Below, piece by piece: positions 17,025 through 25,822 of a stretch of 43,888 nucleotides of DNA (its first letter is position 1; each line of letters begins with the position of its first letter). The notes under the pieces are model-generated. The model did no database searches, was not told the origin of the DNA, and saw nothing but the letters and a program-made list of their open reading frames with translations. The DNA comes from Myxococcales bacterium (GTDB lineage Bacteria; Myxococcota_A; Polyangia; Polyangiales; Polyangiaceae): positions 64,001 to 107,888 of the forward strand of contig JACPVJ010000021.1 of NCBI GenBank assembly GCA_016191785.1. Reading direction: 5' to 3'. Both the position numbers and the translations under genes were made by a program.

Positions 17025-17998
17025 GCGGGTTTTCGGCCATCCTCGGCCAGCCCACGGCGGTCGAGACACTGACCCGCGCCCTGGCCGCCGGGAAGCTTCA
17101 CCATGCGTACCGCTTCGAGGGGCCCCGAGGCGTCGGCAAAGAGCTGGCCGCGTTCGCCCTGGCACAGGCCTTGGTGTGCGAGGCGCCGACGCCCCTCGGG
17201 TGCGAGAAGTGCAGCGCGTGCCAGCGCGCCGTGACCCTGGCGGCGGAAGAGCCGCACGTCCCGGCACACCCCGACGTGGTGCTGATCGGCCGGGGGCTGT
17301 ACGGCGCGCTGCTCGGCAGCGGGGCAAGCGAGGCCACGGGCATCAGCGTGGACCAGATCCGGAAGGTCGTGCTGAGCCGCGCGGGCTATCGGCCCCACGA
17401 AGGGCGCGCGCTGGTGTTCATCGTGCGCGACGCCGACGAGCTCACCCAGCAGGCCGCCAACGCGCTGCTCAAGACCCTGGAAGAGCCCGCGGATCGCACG
17501 CATTTCGTCCTGCTCACGAGCCGACCGCGGCGCCTGCTCGACACGGTGCGCTCGCGGACGCTGGCGGTGCGATTCGGCCCGCTCTCGACCGAGATCGTCG
17601 CTCAGTTGCTGGTGGCCCGGGGGCTCAGCCCCGAGGTCGCGCCGCTGGCCCACGGCAGCGCCGAGCTGGCCTTCGAGCTGGCCGACCCCGAAGCCATGCG
17701 CGAGCGCGAGGAGTTCCTGGCCGCAGCCCGCGCGGCGCTCGCGGCGCCCGATCTGGCCGAGGCCATCGCACTCGGGAAAGAGCGGGCCGAGGGCCGCGAC
17801 GCGATTCGCGATCAGCTCGGGTTCTTCGCCCAAGCCCTGGCCGACGACGCACGCGCCGCGATCGAGTCCGATCCCGCCGGCGCCGAGCGGAACGCGAGCC
17901 GGCACGCGGTGGTGCTCGCCACGCTCGCCGAGATCGAGCGCAACGTGCAACCCGCGCTGGCGCTCGAGGCCATGGTCGCGCGCCTGCGCCGCGCGTGA
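17021..17998 (+). CDS. holB: DNA polymerase III delta' subunit (clamp loader)
   Basis: This encodes 325 residues from the GTG at 17021. The AAA+ clamp-loader fold is recognisable: an N-terminal ILGQPTAVETL, the Walker A-like GPRGVGKE (about 29-36), a four-Cys zinc module (VC...CEKCSAC, about 50-66), and ADELTQQAANALLKTLEEP near the Walker B/sensor area. The SRC motif reads SRT, so the arginine finger is kept but the Cys is not. With tau/gamma and delta it should load the sliding clamp. The C-terminal collar domain looks divergent. A gamma/tau paralogue is unlikely given the short length. Confidence 0.85.
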   Translation: MSGFSAILGQPTAVETLTRALAAGKLHHAYRFEGPRGVGKELAAFALAQALVCEAPTPLGCEKCSACQRAVTLAAEEPHVPAHPDVVLIGRGLYGALLGSGASEATGISVDQIRKVVLSRAGYRPHEGRALVFIVRDADELTQQAANALLKTLEEPADRTHFVLLTSRPRRLLDTVRSRTLAVRFGPLSTEIVAQLLVARGLSPEVAPLAHGSAELAFELADPEAMREREEFLAAARAALAAPDLAEAIALGKERAEGRDAIRDQLGFFAQALADDARAAIESDPAGAERNASRHAVVLATLAEIERNVQPALALEAMVARLRRA

Positions 17999-18001
17999 CG
18001 G

Positions 18002-18598
18002 CTATTCCAGCGTCTTGGCTCCGCCGCCCCAGCGCACCACGTCGGAAGCGTGGACGGCCCGCCCCTGCCACACGCGACTGTGGCCACCTCGGCCGAGCAC
18101 CCAGAGCGCGTCGTTCTCGAGCCCCCGATACTCCGAGAGCAGGGCGTCGTTCCACGGCAGCGGTGCGGATTTCCCCACCGGAATCACCTCGACCGGCAGG
18201 CGTCGCACGCGCTCGAAGCGCACGCCACGCGACTCGAGGCTGGTCGGCGGCTCCTCTGGCAGCGGCAGCTCGGCCGCCGCGAGCAAGTAGAGCGTGCCCG
18301 CCGGCGGCGGAAGCGCGAGCAGCGTGGCCTCCCGCGCCTGGAACAACGCCGCCACCGGCTCGCCGCCCTCGGACAAGAGCCACGCCGCTTCGAGCCACAG
18401 CTCGCGGCCGAGCACTTCCATCACGTCACCCAGCTCGATCTCGAAGCCCGCGCGGGCCAGAGGGGACGGAGCCGCGGGCGCGGGCGGCGGCGCGGGCGGC
18501 AACGCGGGCGCCGACCGCATCTTGACCGCCTGCCGCGCGGCCAGGCCCGCGATGAGCGCGCTGCCCCCCACCACCACCGCCATCACGATCAAGCTCAC
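18002..18598 (-). CDS. Membrane-anchored protein of unknown function
   Basis: This encodes 198 residues from a GTG at 18598 that overlaps the thiE stop by 4 bases. One N-terminal transmembrane helix (about 3-22) is followed by a Pro/Ala-rich linker and a soluble domain from about residue 50 (FEIELGDVMEVLGRELWLEAAWLLSEGGEPVA). The part with ARE...LLALPPPAGTLYLL and a charged C-terminal half looks beta-rich. I cannot assign a family, though a faint similarity to DUF4178-like proteins is possible. Coupling to thiE is positional only. Confidence 0.6.
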   Translation of the reverse strand: MSLIVMAVVVGGSALIAGLAARQAVKMRSAPALPPAPPPAPAAPSPLARAGFEIELGDVMEVLGRELWLEAAWLLSEGGEPVAALFQAREATLLALPPPAGTLYLLAAAELPLPEEPPTSLESRGVRFERVRRLPVEVIPVGKSAPLPWNDALLSEYRGLENDALWVLGRGGHSRVWQGRAVHASDVVRWGGGAKTLE

Positions 18599-19233
18599 GC
18601 CGCGCCTCCGAGGCGCGCGTGCAACGCCCGGGCGCGGGCCGTCACGGCGTCGAGCCCCTCGCCGACACCGGGCAAGAGCGCGCCGATGACCGCCCCCATG
18701 TCGGCGTGGAGCGCCACCGTGCCCGCCCGCTCGAGATCGATGCCACCGATGGCGACCAGTGGCACGCCGCGGGACACCGCGCGCGCCTGCGCGAGCCCTT
18801 CGACACCCACCACGGGATCGGGGTCGTCCTTCGAGCCGGTGAGGAACACCGGTCCGAAGGCCAGGTACTCCGGCGCGCTGGCGACGGCCGCTTCGAGCTG
18901 ACGGCCGTCGTGGGTCGAGACCCCGACCTTCAGCCCCGGGAACGCCGCGCGCACGTCGGCCACCGCGAGATCGGTCTGACCGACGTGGACTCCGTCGCAC
19001 CCGCCGAGCACCGCCAGGTCGGGCCGGTCGTTGGCAAACAGCAAGACGCCCGCCTCGCGACAGAGGGGCGCCAGCGCCCGCAAGAGCGCGAGGGTGTCGC
19101 CCGCGCCGAGGGCCTTGGCCCGCAGTTGCACGGCGCCGGGCCGAGCGGCGAGCAACGCGCGGGAAAAAGCCACGAGGTCGACGCCGAGCCGGCTCAGGCT
19201 GCCGTGATCGATGATGGCGTAAAGCCCGCGCAT
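18595..19233 (-). CDS. thiE: Thiamine phosphate synthase
   Basis: This encodes 212 residues from the ATG at 19233, the usual length. TIM-barrel motifs of ThiE are in order: YAIID (5-9), AVQLRAK (34-40), FANDRPDLAVLGGCDGVHVG (66-85), VGVSTHD (103-109), YLAFGPVFLTGSK (123-135) and AIGGID (161-166). It joins HMP-pyrophosphate with HET-phosphate to make thiamine phosphate. ANDRPD replaces the more common NDRVD, a tolerated variation. The TenI group lacks activity in some species, but here the pyrophosphate-binding residues look intact. No other thiamine gene is nearby. Confidence 0.9.
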   Translation of the reverse strand: MRGLYAIIDHGSLSRLGVDLVAFSRALLAARPGAVQLRAKALGAGDTLALLRALAPLCREAGVLLFANDRPDLAVLGGCDGVHVGQTDLAVADVRAAFPGLKVGVSTHDGRQLEAAVASAPEYLAFGPVFLTGSKDDPDPVVGVEGLAQARAVSRGVPLVAIGGIDLERAGTVALHADMGAVIGALLPGVGEGLDAVTARARALHARLGGAA

Positions 19234-19293
19234 GCGTGGGCCAGAGCATACCCCGGGTTGGCGGCGCCTCGCGGCTTTGGTAACCCATCGGCC

Positions 19294-20415
19294 ATGACCC
19301 TCCGCGCTTCGCTCTGGTGCACGGCCGCGCTCTTGGCCGCCGGCGCGGCCGCGGCAGAAGAGAAGGGCGAGCCCGCCGAGGGCCCGCCGTCTGCCCCGAA
19401 CCTCACCTTGCGGGTGAGCGAGCGTGGGCCGAACCGCCCGTGGTCGCTCAGCATCGCCAACGCGGGAAGCAGCGCCGCGGTGCTCGCGGCCGATCCACGC
19501 CTGCTCCGCCTCGAGATCCTGGCGCCCAGCAAGAAGAAGCCCGAGACCTGCGCGTTGCCCGCCGAGCTCTTCCCCGCGCGCGCCGACAAGCGCACGCTCT
19601 TGGTGCTCGAGCCCGGCGAAGGCGTCGAGCAACACTTCGACCCGCGGCTCTACTGTTTTGCCGCCGGCGGCCAGTGGCAATTGGTGCCGGGCGCCATGGT
19701 CACTCCGCACTTCGGCTGGCCCGAGAAGAAGAAGACCACCGTATGGCGCGGGGGGAAGAAGGTGGAGCAGTCACCCAAGCAGGTGGCACCCTTCGCCGTG
19801 CTGCCCGCGCCCGCCAAAGGCAGTGCCAGCTCCGACGACGACGCCGGCGTCAAAGAGCTCACGGGGAGCACCTTCGCCCTCAAGAGCGACTACCAAGAGT
19901 GGTCGCGCACCCGGATCGAGGCGGACCGGAGAGCGAGTGAAGAGAGCCCGCTGGTGCTCGAGATGGTGCAAGGCTCCGATGCCCACGCCGAGCGCACGGC
20001 CACGGTGAAGCTCACCGTGAAGAACCGCAGCAAGCACGCAGAGACCGTCTATTTCCGCCGCGAGCTGGTCAAGTTCGAGGTGATGCGTCCCGACGGCCTC
20101 GTGACCTGCGATCCGCAACCCGACACGCGCTCGCCGGATCGCCAGGCGTTCACCCGCCTTGGACCGGGCGGCGCGATCTCGGTGGTGAGCCGCCTGATCG
20201 AGCTCTGCCCCACCGGCACCTTCGGCAGCCCGGGGCTCTACCTGGTTCACGCGCGCTACGACGCCACCGAGGCCGGCACCGAGTGGAACATCGACGCCTT
20301 CGTCGGCCGCGTGGTGTCGCGCTCCCCCGCCACGGTGCGGATCCGCACCGGCGACCAGCCGTTCTTGCAGAAGCGCTCGCTGCACGTGGTCAAGGTCTCG
20401 CAGAAGAAGCCTTGA
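19294..20415 (+). CDS. Secreted protein of unknown function
   Basis: This encodes 373 residues. A signal peptide (LWCTAALLAAGAAAA, cleavage near 21) is followed by two beta-rich halves. One has TLRVSERGPNRPWSLSIANAGSS (about 38-60) and the other TATVKLTVKNRSKHAETVYF (about 235-255); both resemble Ig-like strands describing matched pairs. A few Cys residues could form disulfides. No catalytic motif is seen. The gene has no Shine-Dalgarno. TTGGCG (19258-19263), 17 bp, and TAACCC (19281-19286) form a weak promoter ending 7 bp before the ATG, so the message may be leaderless. It is divergent from thiE. Confidence 0.65.
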   Translation: MTLRASLWCTAALLAAGAAAAEEKGEPAEGPPSAPNLTLRVSERGPNRPWSLSIANAGSSAAVLAADPRLLRLEILAPSKKKPETCALPAELFPARADKRTLLVLEPGEGVEQHFDPRLYCFAAGGQWQLVPGAMVTPHFGWPEKKKTTVWRGGKKVEQSPKQVAPFAVLPAPAKGSASSDDDAGVKELTGSTFALKSDYQEWSRTRIEADRRASEESPLVLEMVQGSDAHAERTATVKLTVKNRSKHAETVYFRRELVKFEVMRPDGLVTCDPQPDTRSPDRQAFTRLGPGGAISVVSRLIELCPTGTFGSPGLYLVHARYDATEAGTEWNIDAFVGRVVSRSPATVRIRTGDQPFLQKRSLHVVKVSQKKP

Positions 20416-20588
20416 GCCCCGGCTCGGGCATCCGCAGCACCAGCCCGCGTGCGCTTGGCGGGTGCGCGCTCGATGCGGCTGACGCTGGTCACCAACAATG
20501 AGCGCGAGTTCTCCCGAGTCGCCGGCCTTGCGGTCGAGAACTGGCGAAGTGAGCGCCACGGCCACCCGCGCAACGCCTCCCGCCTTCC

Positions 20589-21533
20589 TCAGCCCTTGCG
20601 AGGCTTGGTGGTTGCTGGCAACCGTGCGCCGTCCGCATCGGCCGCCTGCTTCGCCTTGGCCTTCGCCTTGGCCTTCGCCTTCGCCCCGGGCTTCACCTTC
20701 GCCCTGGGCTTCGCCTTCGCCCTGGGCTTCGCCTTCGCCTTGGGCTTCGCCTTCGCACTCGCGCTCGCGCCCACCCGCGTCTTCGTCGTCGCGCTCGTCG
20801 CGCCGGGCACCGCGGACTCCGGGCCCGGCTCCGCGAGATCCAGACCGAAGAGCTCCGAGAGCCCCTCCGTCCCGAGGATCCGTTCGCCCGCCGGACGCGG
20901 CGGGGCCAGGGGGAGCCCGGCGCCCGCGGTGGTGATCAGATCCTGTTGGTCCACGTTGCGGAGCGCGAAAAGGAGCTCCGGCCGCTGGTCGAGCCGCGAG
21001 CCGATGCCGTACAGCACCGCCGCGACGTGCTTGCACATGTCCGCCCAGTCGGGACAGTCGCAGGAAAAGTCGATGTCAGAGGGCGCAGGAAACAGCCCGC
21101 CCTGCTGGCGACAGATCCGCTCCATCACCCCCGCAGCGAAGCGCCCCTGCAGCAGCTCCACCAGGGAGTCGATCGCGCCCGAGCACTCCCGGCACAGCGC
21201 GCTCCAGCGCGCGGGAGTCACGGGCGAAACCCCGATCGTCACCCGATAGAGCTCGGAGCCAGCGACTCGGGCCTGGACCTCGCCGGGCGCGATCTGCAGA
21301 TCGACCACCGACCCGTTTCGCACGTAGGTCCGCCCGCGTGGCACGCGATTCTCGAAGTCGCTGTAGCTCTCCAGATTGTCGCACCACGCCTTGCCCCAGA
21401 ACGAGCTCGCGATGGTTCGACCCTCGATCACCACCGGCGCCACCGGGTGACCCTTCTTGGCGAGCTTCTTCATCTCGCGCAGGGCCCTGCGTCTTCGCTC
21501 GGCCACCGGCACGTAAGGTCTGAACCCGTACAT
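20589..21533 (-). CDS. SWIM zinc-finger protein with Lys/Ala-rich tail
   Basis: This encodes 314 residues. The N-terminal region (TIASSFWGKAWCDNLESYSDFENRVPRGRTY) is the hallmark of SWIM proteins encoded beside SNF2 ATPases. The zinc finger is CxCx6CxH: Cys158, Cys160, Cys167 and His169. From about 255 the chain is an AKAKPKAKAKPRAKAK-type tail, highly basic and histone H1-like, which probably adds non-specific nucleic-acid binding. The ATG follows the helicase stop by 3 bp, and AGGAG at the end of the helicase gene serves as its ribosome site. The pair is therefore co-translated and probably acts together on DNA. Confidence 0.85.
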   Translation of the reverse strand: MYGFRPYVPVAERRRRALREMKKLAKKGHPVAPVVIEGRTIASSFWGKAWCDNLESYSDFENRVPRGRTYVRNGSVVDLQIAPGEVQARVAGSELYRVTIGVSPVTPARWSALCRECSGAIDSLVELLQGRFAAGVMERICRQQGGLFPAPSDIDFSCDCPDWADMCKHVAAVLYGIGSRLDQRPELLFALRNVDQQDLITTAGAGLPLAPPRPAGERILGTEGLSELFGLDLAEPGPESAVPGATSATTKTRVGASASAKAKPKAKAKPRAKAKPRAKVKPGAKAKAKAKAKAKQAADADGARLPATTKPRKG

Positions 21534-21536
21534 CGT

Positions 21537-24266
21537 TCACTCCTGGGTTGCGCTCTCGAGATCTAGGCTCATGAGCTTCACCAGCTCCTCGTCGCCGAGG
21601 CTGGTCAGATCGAGCTCCGCGCCGCCTTCCAAGAGATCCCTGGAGAGCTGCTTCTTCGACTCGATCAGCGCGGCGATCTTCTCTTCGACGGTACCGCGGC
21701 AGACGAACTTGTGGACCAGCACGTTCTTTTTCTGACCAATGCGGAACGCGCGGTCGGTGGCCTGGCTCTCCACCGCGGGGTTCCACCAACGGTCGAAGTG
21801 CACGACCTGCGAGGCCGCGGTGAGGTTCAGCCCCGCCCCCCCCGCCTTGAGCGAGAGCACGAAGAACGGGACCGACTCGTCGTCCTGAAACCGCTCGACC
21901 AACAGCTTGCGCTGCCGCACCGCCGTGCCGCCGTGCAGCACCAGCCCGGGGCGGCCGAACACGCTCCCCAGGAACGCGGCCAGCGGCGCGGTGATCTGCT
22001 GGAACTGGGTGAAGACCAGCAGCTTCTCTTGCTTGTCGGCGATCACCTCGGCGATCAGCCTGAGCCGGGCCCACTTGCCGCTTTCGGCCTCCGAAAATCC
22101 GCCGTCGCCCAGCCACTGCGAGGGGTGGTTGCAGATCTGCTTCAACCGCATCAGCGACGCGAGCACCACGCCGCGGCGCTGGATCCCTTCGGCGCCGGCG
22201 AGCGCTTCGCTGAGCTCGTCCACCGCCTGCTGATAGAGCGCCGCCTGCTTCTTGCTGAGCTGGCAGAAGGCGTCGACCTCGGTCTTGTCGGGCAGATCGG
22301 CGATCACGGTCCGATCGGTCTTCAGCCGCCGCAAGATGAACGGTCGCGTGAGGTCGCGCAGCGGGCCATAGGGATTGCTCGGCAGAGTGGCCAGGCTCTT
22401 GGCGTAGCGCTCGAACTCTTTGGCCGACCCCAGCAGCCCCGGGTGGGTGAAGTCGAACAGTGACCAAAGATCGCCGAGTCGGTTCTCGATGGGCGTGCCG
22501 GTGAGCGCGACACGCGACTGGGCCTTGAGCTTCTTCGCCGCCCGGGTCTGCCTGGCGCCGGGGTTCTTGATCGCCTGCGCTTCGTCCAAGATTGCCAGCC
22601 GCCAGGCAGTGGTCGCGAGCCACGGGATGCGCTCGAGTGACCCGTAGCTGGTGATCACCAGATCCACGTCGCCAAGCGACTCTGGCGAGAGCGCGGCGAG
22701 CTCCGCGGCGGGCCGGACCGACCCGTGGGCCACGAGCAGCCGCAGGCTGGGCGCAAAGCGCTCGGCCTCGGCAACCCAGTTCGCGAGGAGCGACGCCGGA
22801 GCGACCAGCAAGCTCGGCTGGTTCGCGCTGCCCCCTTCGGCGCGGAGAAGCAAGAGCAGCGCCAGGATCTGGATCGTCTTGCCGAGCCCCATGTCGTCGG
22901 CCAGGCACGCCCCCAGCCCGAGCCGGCTGACCCAGTAGAGCCAGCGCACTCCGCGGAGCTGATAGGGCCTGAGCGTGCCCCGGAGCTGACGCCCGGGCTC
23001 CACCGAAGCGAGCGCGTCGGGATCGCGCAGGCCGCGCAGCGTCTCTTCCAGCCAGGGCCCGGCGGTGACGCCCGACCAACCGGAGCCGCCCTCGCCGTCG
23101 GCGGGCTCCGCCGCGCCGCCCGGCGCGATGCGTGCGCCCGAGATCATGCGCATCGCCTCGGAAAATCCGATGCCCTCGCGCAGAGCCCGCGCCTCGACCT
23201 GGCGAAACCGCGCGAGTGCCCGGGCGAGCTGCTCGCGATCGACCTCGACCCACTGCCCGCGCACTAGCGCCAGCCCGCTCGCGCCCGCGAGGATCGCGTC
23301 CACCTCGCCCGGCGCGAGCCGCTCGCCATCGAGCGTCACGTCGAGCTGGAAGTCGAGCAGCGCCCCGGCGCCGAGCAAGCCGGCGCCCGCGGCCTTGGTC
23401 CCCACCGTCGCCGTGGCTCGAGGCCGAGCGGGGCGCCCGGCCCTCCAGCCCGCGGGCATGCGCACCACCACGCCGGCGCGCTCGAGCTCGGGCGCGTCGT
23501 GCAGCAAGCGCAACGCCTCGTCCGGCGTCCAGCGCAATGGGTGGAAGATCTCGCTCGCGTCGACCATCTGCCGCAGCCACGCGCAGCGCTCGGCCGCTCG
23601 CTGCACCGGCACGAGCAGCGAGAGCAGCCGCGCCTTGTTCGCCGCCCCGGCGTATTCGCGCAGAGCCTGCCCCAGCGGCTGATGCTGCGCCGAGCCGTGG
23701 GCGGACACGCCGCTGGTATACGTCGCGAGAAACGCGAACGGCGCCTGCTCGTCTCTGCGGTTTTCTGCGAGGTTGAAGCACACGCGGCCGACGACGTTCC
23801 AGACCGGGCTTGCTCGCTCGAAGAAGCCTTGAGCCGTCAGGCCCGACTCGGCGAGCTCGACCGCGAACGCTACGCTCATGTGCCGCCACAGGGCGCACAG
23901 CACCTCGGCCGTGAGATGGTCCGCACCCGGCATGGCGGGTACGGCCCGAGCCAGCTGCTCCAGCTCCGCCGGATCGGGCGGAGGGATCTCGCTCGAGCGA
24001 TCTTCGACGTCGGGCCGCGCGCAGATCGCGGTGACATGACGCCGGCCGAGCTCGCGAAAGTAGGACAGCACCGGCGGCAGGGCGGTGGCGACCTCTGCCG
24101 CGCCGAGCCGAAGCAGTCCGTGGCCCGCGCCCCGCGCGAACGACGCCTGGAGGCGCCGCGCGAGCGCAGCGTCGAGGGCGGGCGCGTCGGCCAGCGGCGC
24201 CATGAGCAGCTGGCCGTGAGGCGTCAGCCGCAGACTGAGGCAGAGCTCGCTGGGCTCGCGGGTCAT
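21537..24266 (-). CDS. SNF2-family DNA-dependent ATPase/helicase
   Basis: This encodes 909 residues from the ATG at 24266 (AGGA about 8 nt before); an ATG at 24374 would add 36 residues that look unlike the family. Residues about 250-375 match the SNF2-associated domain (DUF3670-type). The ATPase follows: LRPYQLRGVRWL, Walker A DDMGLGKT (457-464), DEAQ (561-564) and LTGTPIEN. The second lobe has LVFTQFQQ, LSLKAGGAGLNLT, and the terminal ATDRAFRIGQ with FVCRGTVEEKI. It should translocate along double-stranded DNA and remodel nucleoprotein. The coupled SWIM gene suggests a stable partnership. This type is widespread and not defence-specific. Confidence 0.93.
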   Translation of the reverse strand: MTREPSELCLSLRLTPHGQLLMAPLADAPALDAALARRLQASFARGAGHGLLRLGAAEVATALPPVLSYFRELGRRHVTAICARPDVEDRSSEIPPPDPAELEQLARAVPAMPGADHLTAEVLCALWRHMSVAFAVELAESGLTAQGFFERASPVWNVVGRVCFNLAENRRDEQAPFAFLATYTSGVSAHGSAQHQPLGQALREYAGAANKARLLSLLVPVQRAAERCAWLRQMVDASEIFHPLRWTPDEALRLLHDAPELERAGVVVRMPAGWRAGRPARPRATATVGTKAAGAGLLGAGALLDFQLDVTLDGERLAPGEVDAILAGASGLALVRGQWVEVDREQLARALARFRQVEARALREGIGFSEAMRMISGARIAPGGAAEPADGEGGSGWSGVTAGPWLEETLRGLRDPDALASVEPGRQLRGTLRPYQLRGVRWLYWVSRLGLGACLADDMGLGKTIQILALLLLLRAEGGSANQPSLLVAPASLLANWVAEAERFAPSLRLLVAHGSVRPAAELAALSPESLGDVDLVITSYGSLERIPWLATTAWRLAILDEAQAIKNPGARQTRAAKKLKAQSRVALTGTPIENRLGDLWSLFDFTHPGLLGSAKEFERYAKSLATLPSNPYGPLRDLTRPFILRRLKTDRTVIADLPDKTEVDAFCQLSKKQAALYQQAVDELSEALAGAEGIQRRGVVLASLMRLKQICNHPSQWLGDGGFSEAESGKWARLRLIAEVIADKQEKLLVFTQFQQITAPLAAFLGSVFGRPGLVLHGGTAVRQRKLLVERFQDDESVPFFVLSLKAGGAGLNLTAASQVVHFDRWWNPAVESQATDRAFRIGQKKNVLVHKFVCRGTVEEKIAALIESKKQLSRDLLEGGAELDLTSLGDEELVKLMSLDLESATQE

Positions 24267-24416
24267 CCAAACATCCTGCTCGCGCGAGCGACTAGCCCGC
24301 CTCGCCAGCGACGCCAAGCTTGGATTCACGGCCGGGCCGAGGCCACCGGTGGCTTCCGCCCGTGCTTGCACCAACCCGCCTCATCTCGTACACCTTCCGC
24401 CATCGGGAGGTTCGTG

Positions 24417-25307
24417 ATGCGCAGCATTGCTTTCTTGATCGTGGCTTCGACGGTGGCGTTCGCCTGCGGCGGTGAGTCGGAAGACGGGGGCGGCACCAGC
24501 ACCGGCGGCACCGGCACCGGCGGCGCGACCAGCGGGGGCAGCGGCGGCTCGACCACGGGGGGCTCGGCCGGAAGCGGCGGCTATGCCGGTGGCACCGCGG
24601 GGAGCGGCGGCACCACCACCGGCGGCGCTGCGGGCAGCGGCGGCTCCACCACCGGCGGAACCGGAGGCTCCACCACCGGCGGCACCGGAGGCTCCACCAC
24701 CGGCGGAACCGGCGGCTCGACCACCGGCGGAACCGGAGGCTCGATTACCGGCGGCACCGGCGGAACCGGAGGCGCCGCGGTGGCGTCCCCCGAGTGCAAG
24801 GCGGACGGCGACTGCAAGGTGTTCGAGGACTGCTGCTCGTGCGAGGGCGTGCCCAAGGGCGACAACCCACCGGTCTGCAAGATGGCGTGCACCACCAAGA
24901 AGTGCGCTGCGCTCGGCGTGAGCTCGACCGACGTGGCCTGCGTCGCCGGCCGATGCGTGAAGGGCTTCGAGTGCAACACCACCGCGGTGGTCTGCTTGGC
25001 GATGCCGCCCAAGTGCCCCGCCGGCGAGGTGGCTCAGGTCAAGGGCGCCTGCTGGAGCGGCGAGTGCGTCCCCGCCGACGAGTGCAAGAACGTCGCGGCC
25101 TGCTCGGACTGCGACACGTCGAAGTACGCCTGCGTCACCTACGTGGCCAAGCCCGCTCCCGTGCGGCACTGCGTCGACGTACCGCCGGTCTGCGGGGGCA
25201 GCGCCAGCTGCGCCTGCTTCGGCCCGAGCGTGTGCACCGGAAGCTTCAACTCGTGCAACGACCTCTCGGGTGTGAAGGGCGTGACCTGCGGCTGCCCGAC
25301 GTGCTGA
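24417..25307 (+). CDS. Lipoprotein with Gly/Thr-rich repeat linker and Cys-rich C-terminus
   Basis: This encodes 296 residues. The ATG follows GGGAGG by 6 nt. The lipobox is VAFAC (Cys18). Residues about 22-120 are a flexible Gly/Thr/Ser linker built from GGSTTGGT units. The C-terminal half (about 125-296) has more than 25 Cys residues in patterns like CKADGDC, CCSCEG, CVAGRCV and CGCPTC, so a compact, disulfide-rich exported domain is likely. Proteins with this layout are common in myxobacteria and of unknown function; protease-inhibitor or adhesive folds are possible. A hairpin follows the stop codon. Confidence 0.8.
   Translation: MRSIAFLIVASTVAFACGGESEDGGGTSTGGTGTGGATSGGSGGSTTGGSAGSGGYAGGTAGSGGTTTGGAAGSGGSTTGGTGGSTTGGTGGSTTGGTGGSTTGGTGGSITGGTGGTGGAAVASPECKADGDCKVFEDCCSCEGVPKGDNPPVCKMACTTKKCAALGVSSTDVACVAGRCVKGFECNTTAVVCLAMPPKCPAGEVAQVKGACWSGECVPADECKNVAACSDCDTSKYACVTYVAKPAPVRHCVDVPPVCGGSASCACFGPSVCTGSFNSCNDLSGVKGVTCGCPTC
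24642..24761 (+). repeat. Coding tandem repeat, five 24-bp units
   Basis: Units begin at 24642, 24666, 24690, 24714 and 24738 with consensus GGCTCCACCACCGGCGGAAC plus 4 bp, encoding GGSTTGGT. Third-base differences between units show they are not brand new. Looser copies extend upstream. Confidence 0.85.
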
Positions 25308-25309
25308 CC

Positions 25310-25350
25310 ACGGGGTGGCCCCGGGGGTGAAAAACTACGCAACCCCCGTG
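25310..25350 (+). terminator. Competing hairpins between two genes
   Basis: CGGGGGT (25322-25328) pairs with ACCCCCG (25342-25348) around a 13-nt A-rich loop. An upstream CACGGGG (25310-25316) could instead pair with the CCCCGTG of that 3' arm. The hairpin lies 3 bp after the lipoprotein stop and 24 bp before the next ATG. It has no U-tract, so it is a terminator or attenuator candidate only. Confidence 0.35.
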
Positions 25351-25372
25351 GCAGTCCGCCCGACAGGGGGCC

Positions 25373-25822
25373 ATGACCGCCCCCATCGCAACCACCGATC
25401 GCTCGAAGAATCAGAGCAGCATCGACGACTACCCGAATCAGTCCTACGCGCCCTGCCCGCCGCGCACGGTCGCGCCGGCCGGTGACAGCGGCCGGTTCGA
25501 AGGCGGGTACACCGGGGCCGACGGCTCGACGGGGGTCTCGCGCGACGCGGTGAATCAGCTGGTCGCGGGAGCCCCCAAGAAGCCAGCGCCGCAGGCTCTG
25601 GCCACCGAGAGCCGAGCCGCGGGCAGTCGGGGCCGGTCGGCCAGCGAGTGCGGGTACCCGGCGTTCAAGACGGCCATCGTGTGCGCCGGCGGGGCGGCGA
25701 CGGCAGTGGCAACGACCGCGACGGTGGTCGGAGCCTTCGTCGCGGGCGCTGCCGCCGGCATCGCCTGCGGCGAGGCGTACGCGTCCTACAGCGACTGCCT
25801 CGAAGGGAAACCGCAGCGATGA
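25373..25822 (+). CDS. Small protein with hydrophobic Gly/Ala-rich C-terminal segment
   Basis: This encodes 149 residues with no signal peptide. The first 90 residues are polar and Pro/Gly/Ser-rich. The C-terminus is a long hydrophobic stretch (about 101-133) rich in Gly, Ala, Val and Thr (AIVCAGGAATAVATTATVVG and onward), bracketed by Cys93, Cys104, Cys132 and Cys142. It ends in a short polar tail. Glycine-zipper membrane helices of this kind occur in pore-forming bacteriocins and in small myxobacterial proteins of unknown role. Its stop overlaps the next start (ATGA). I infer a membrane-inserting peptide with a coupled partner; no processing or export gene is nearby. Confidence 0.55.
   Translation: MTAPIATTDRSKNQSSIDDYPNQSYAPCPPRTVAPAGDSGRFEGGYTGADGSTGVSRDAVNQLVAGAPKKPAPQALATESRAAGSRGRSASECGYPAFKTAIVCAGGAATAVATTATVVGAFVAGAAAGIACGEAYASYSDCLEGKPQR

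Noticed and set aside
20416..20588. Small gene between two convergent genes
   Set aside because: Open codons exist, but there is no ribosome site, domain or plausible composition; I see nothing in this 173-bp gap.
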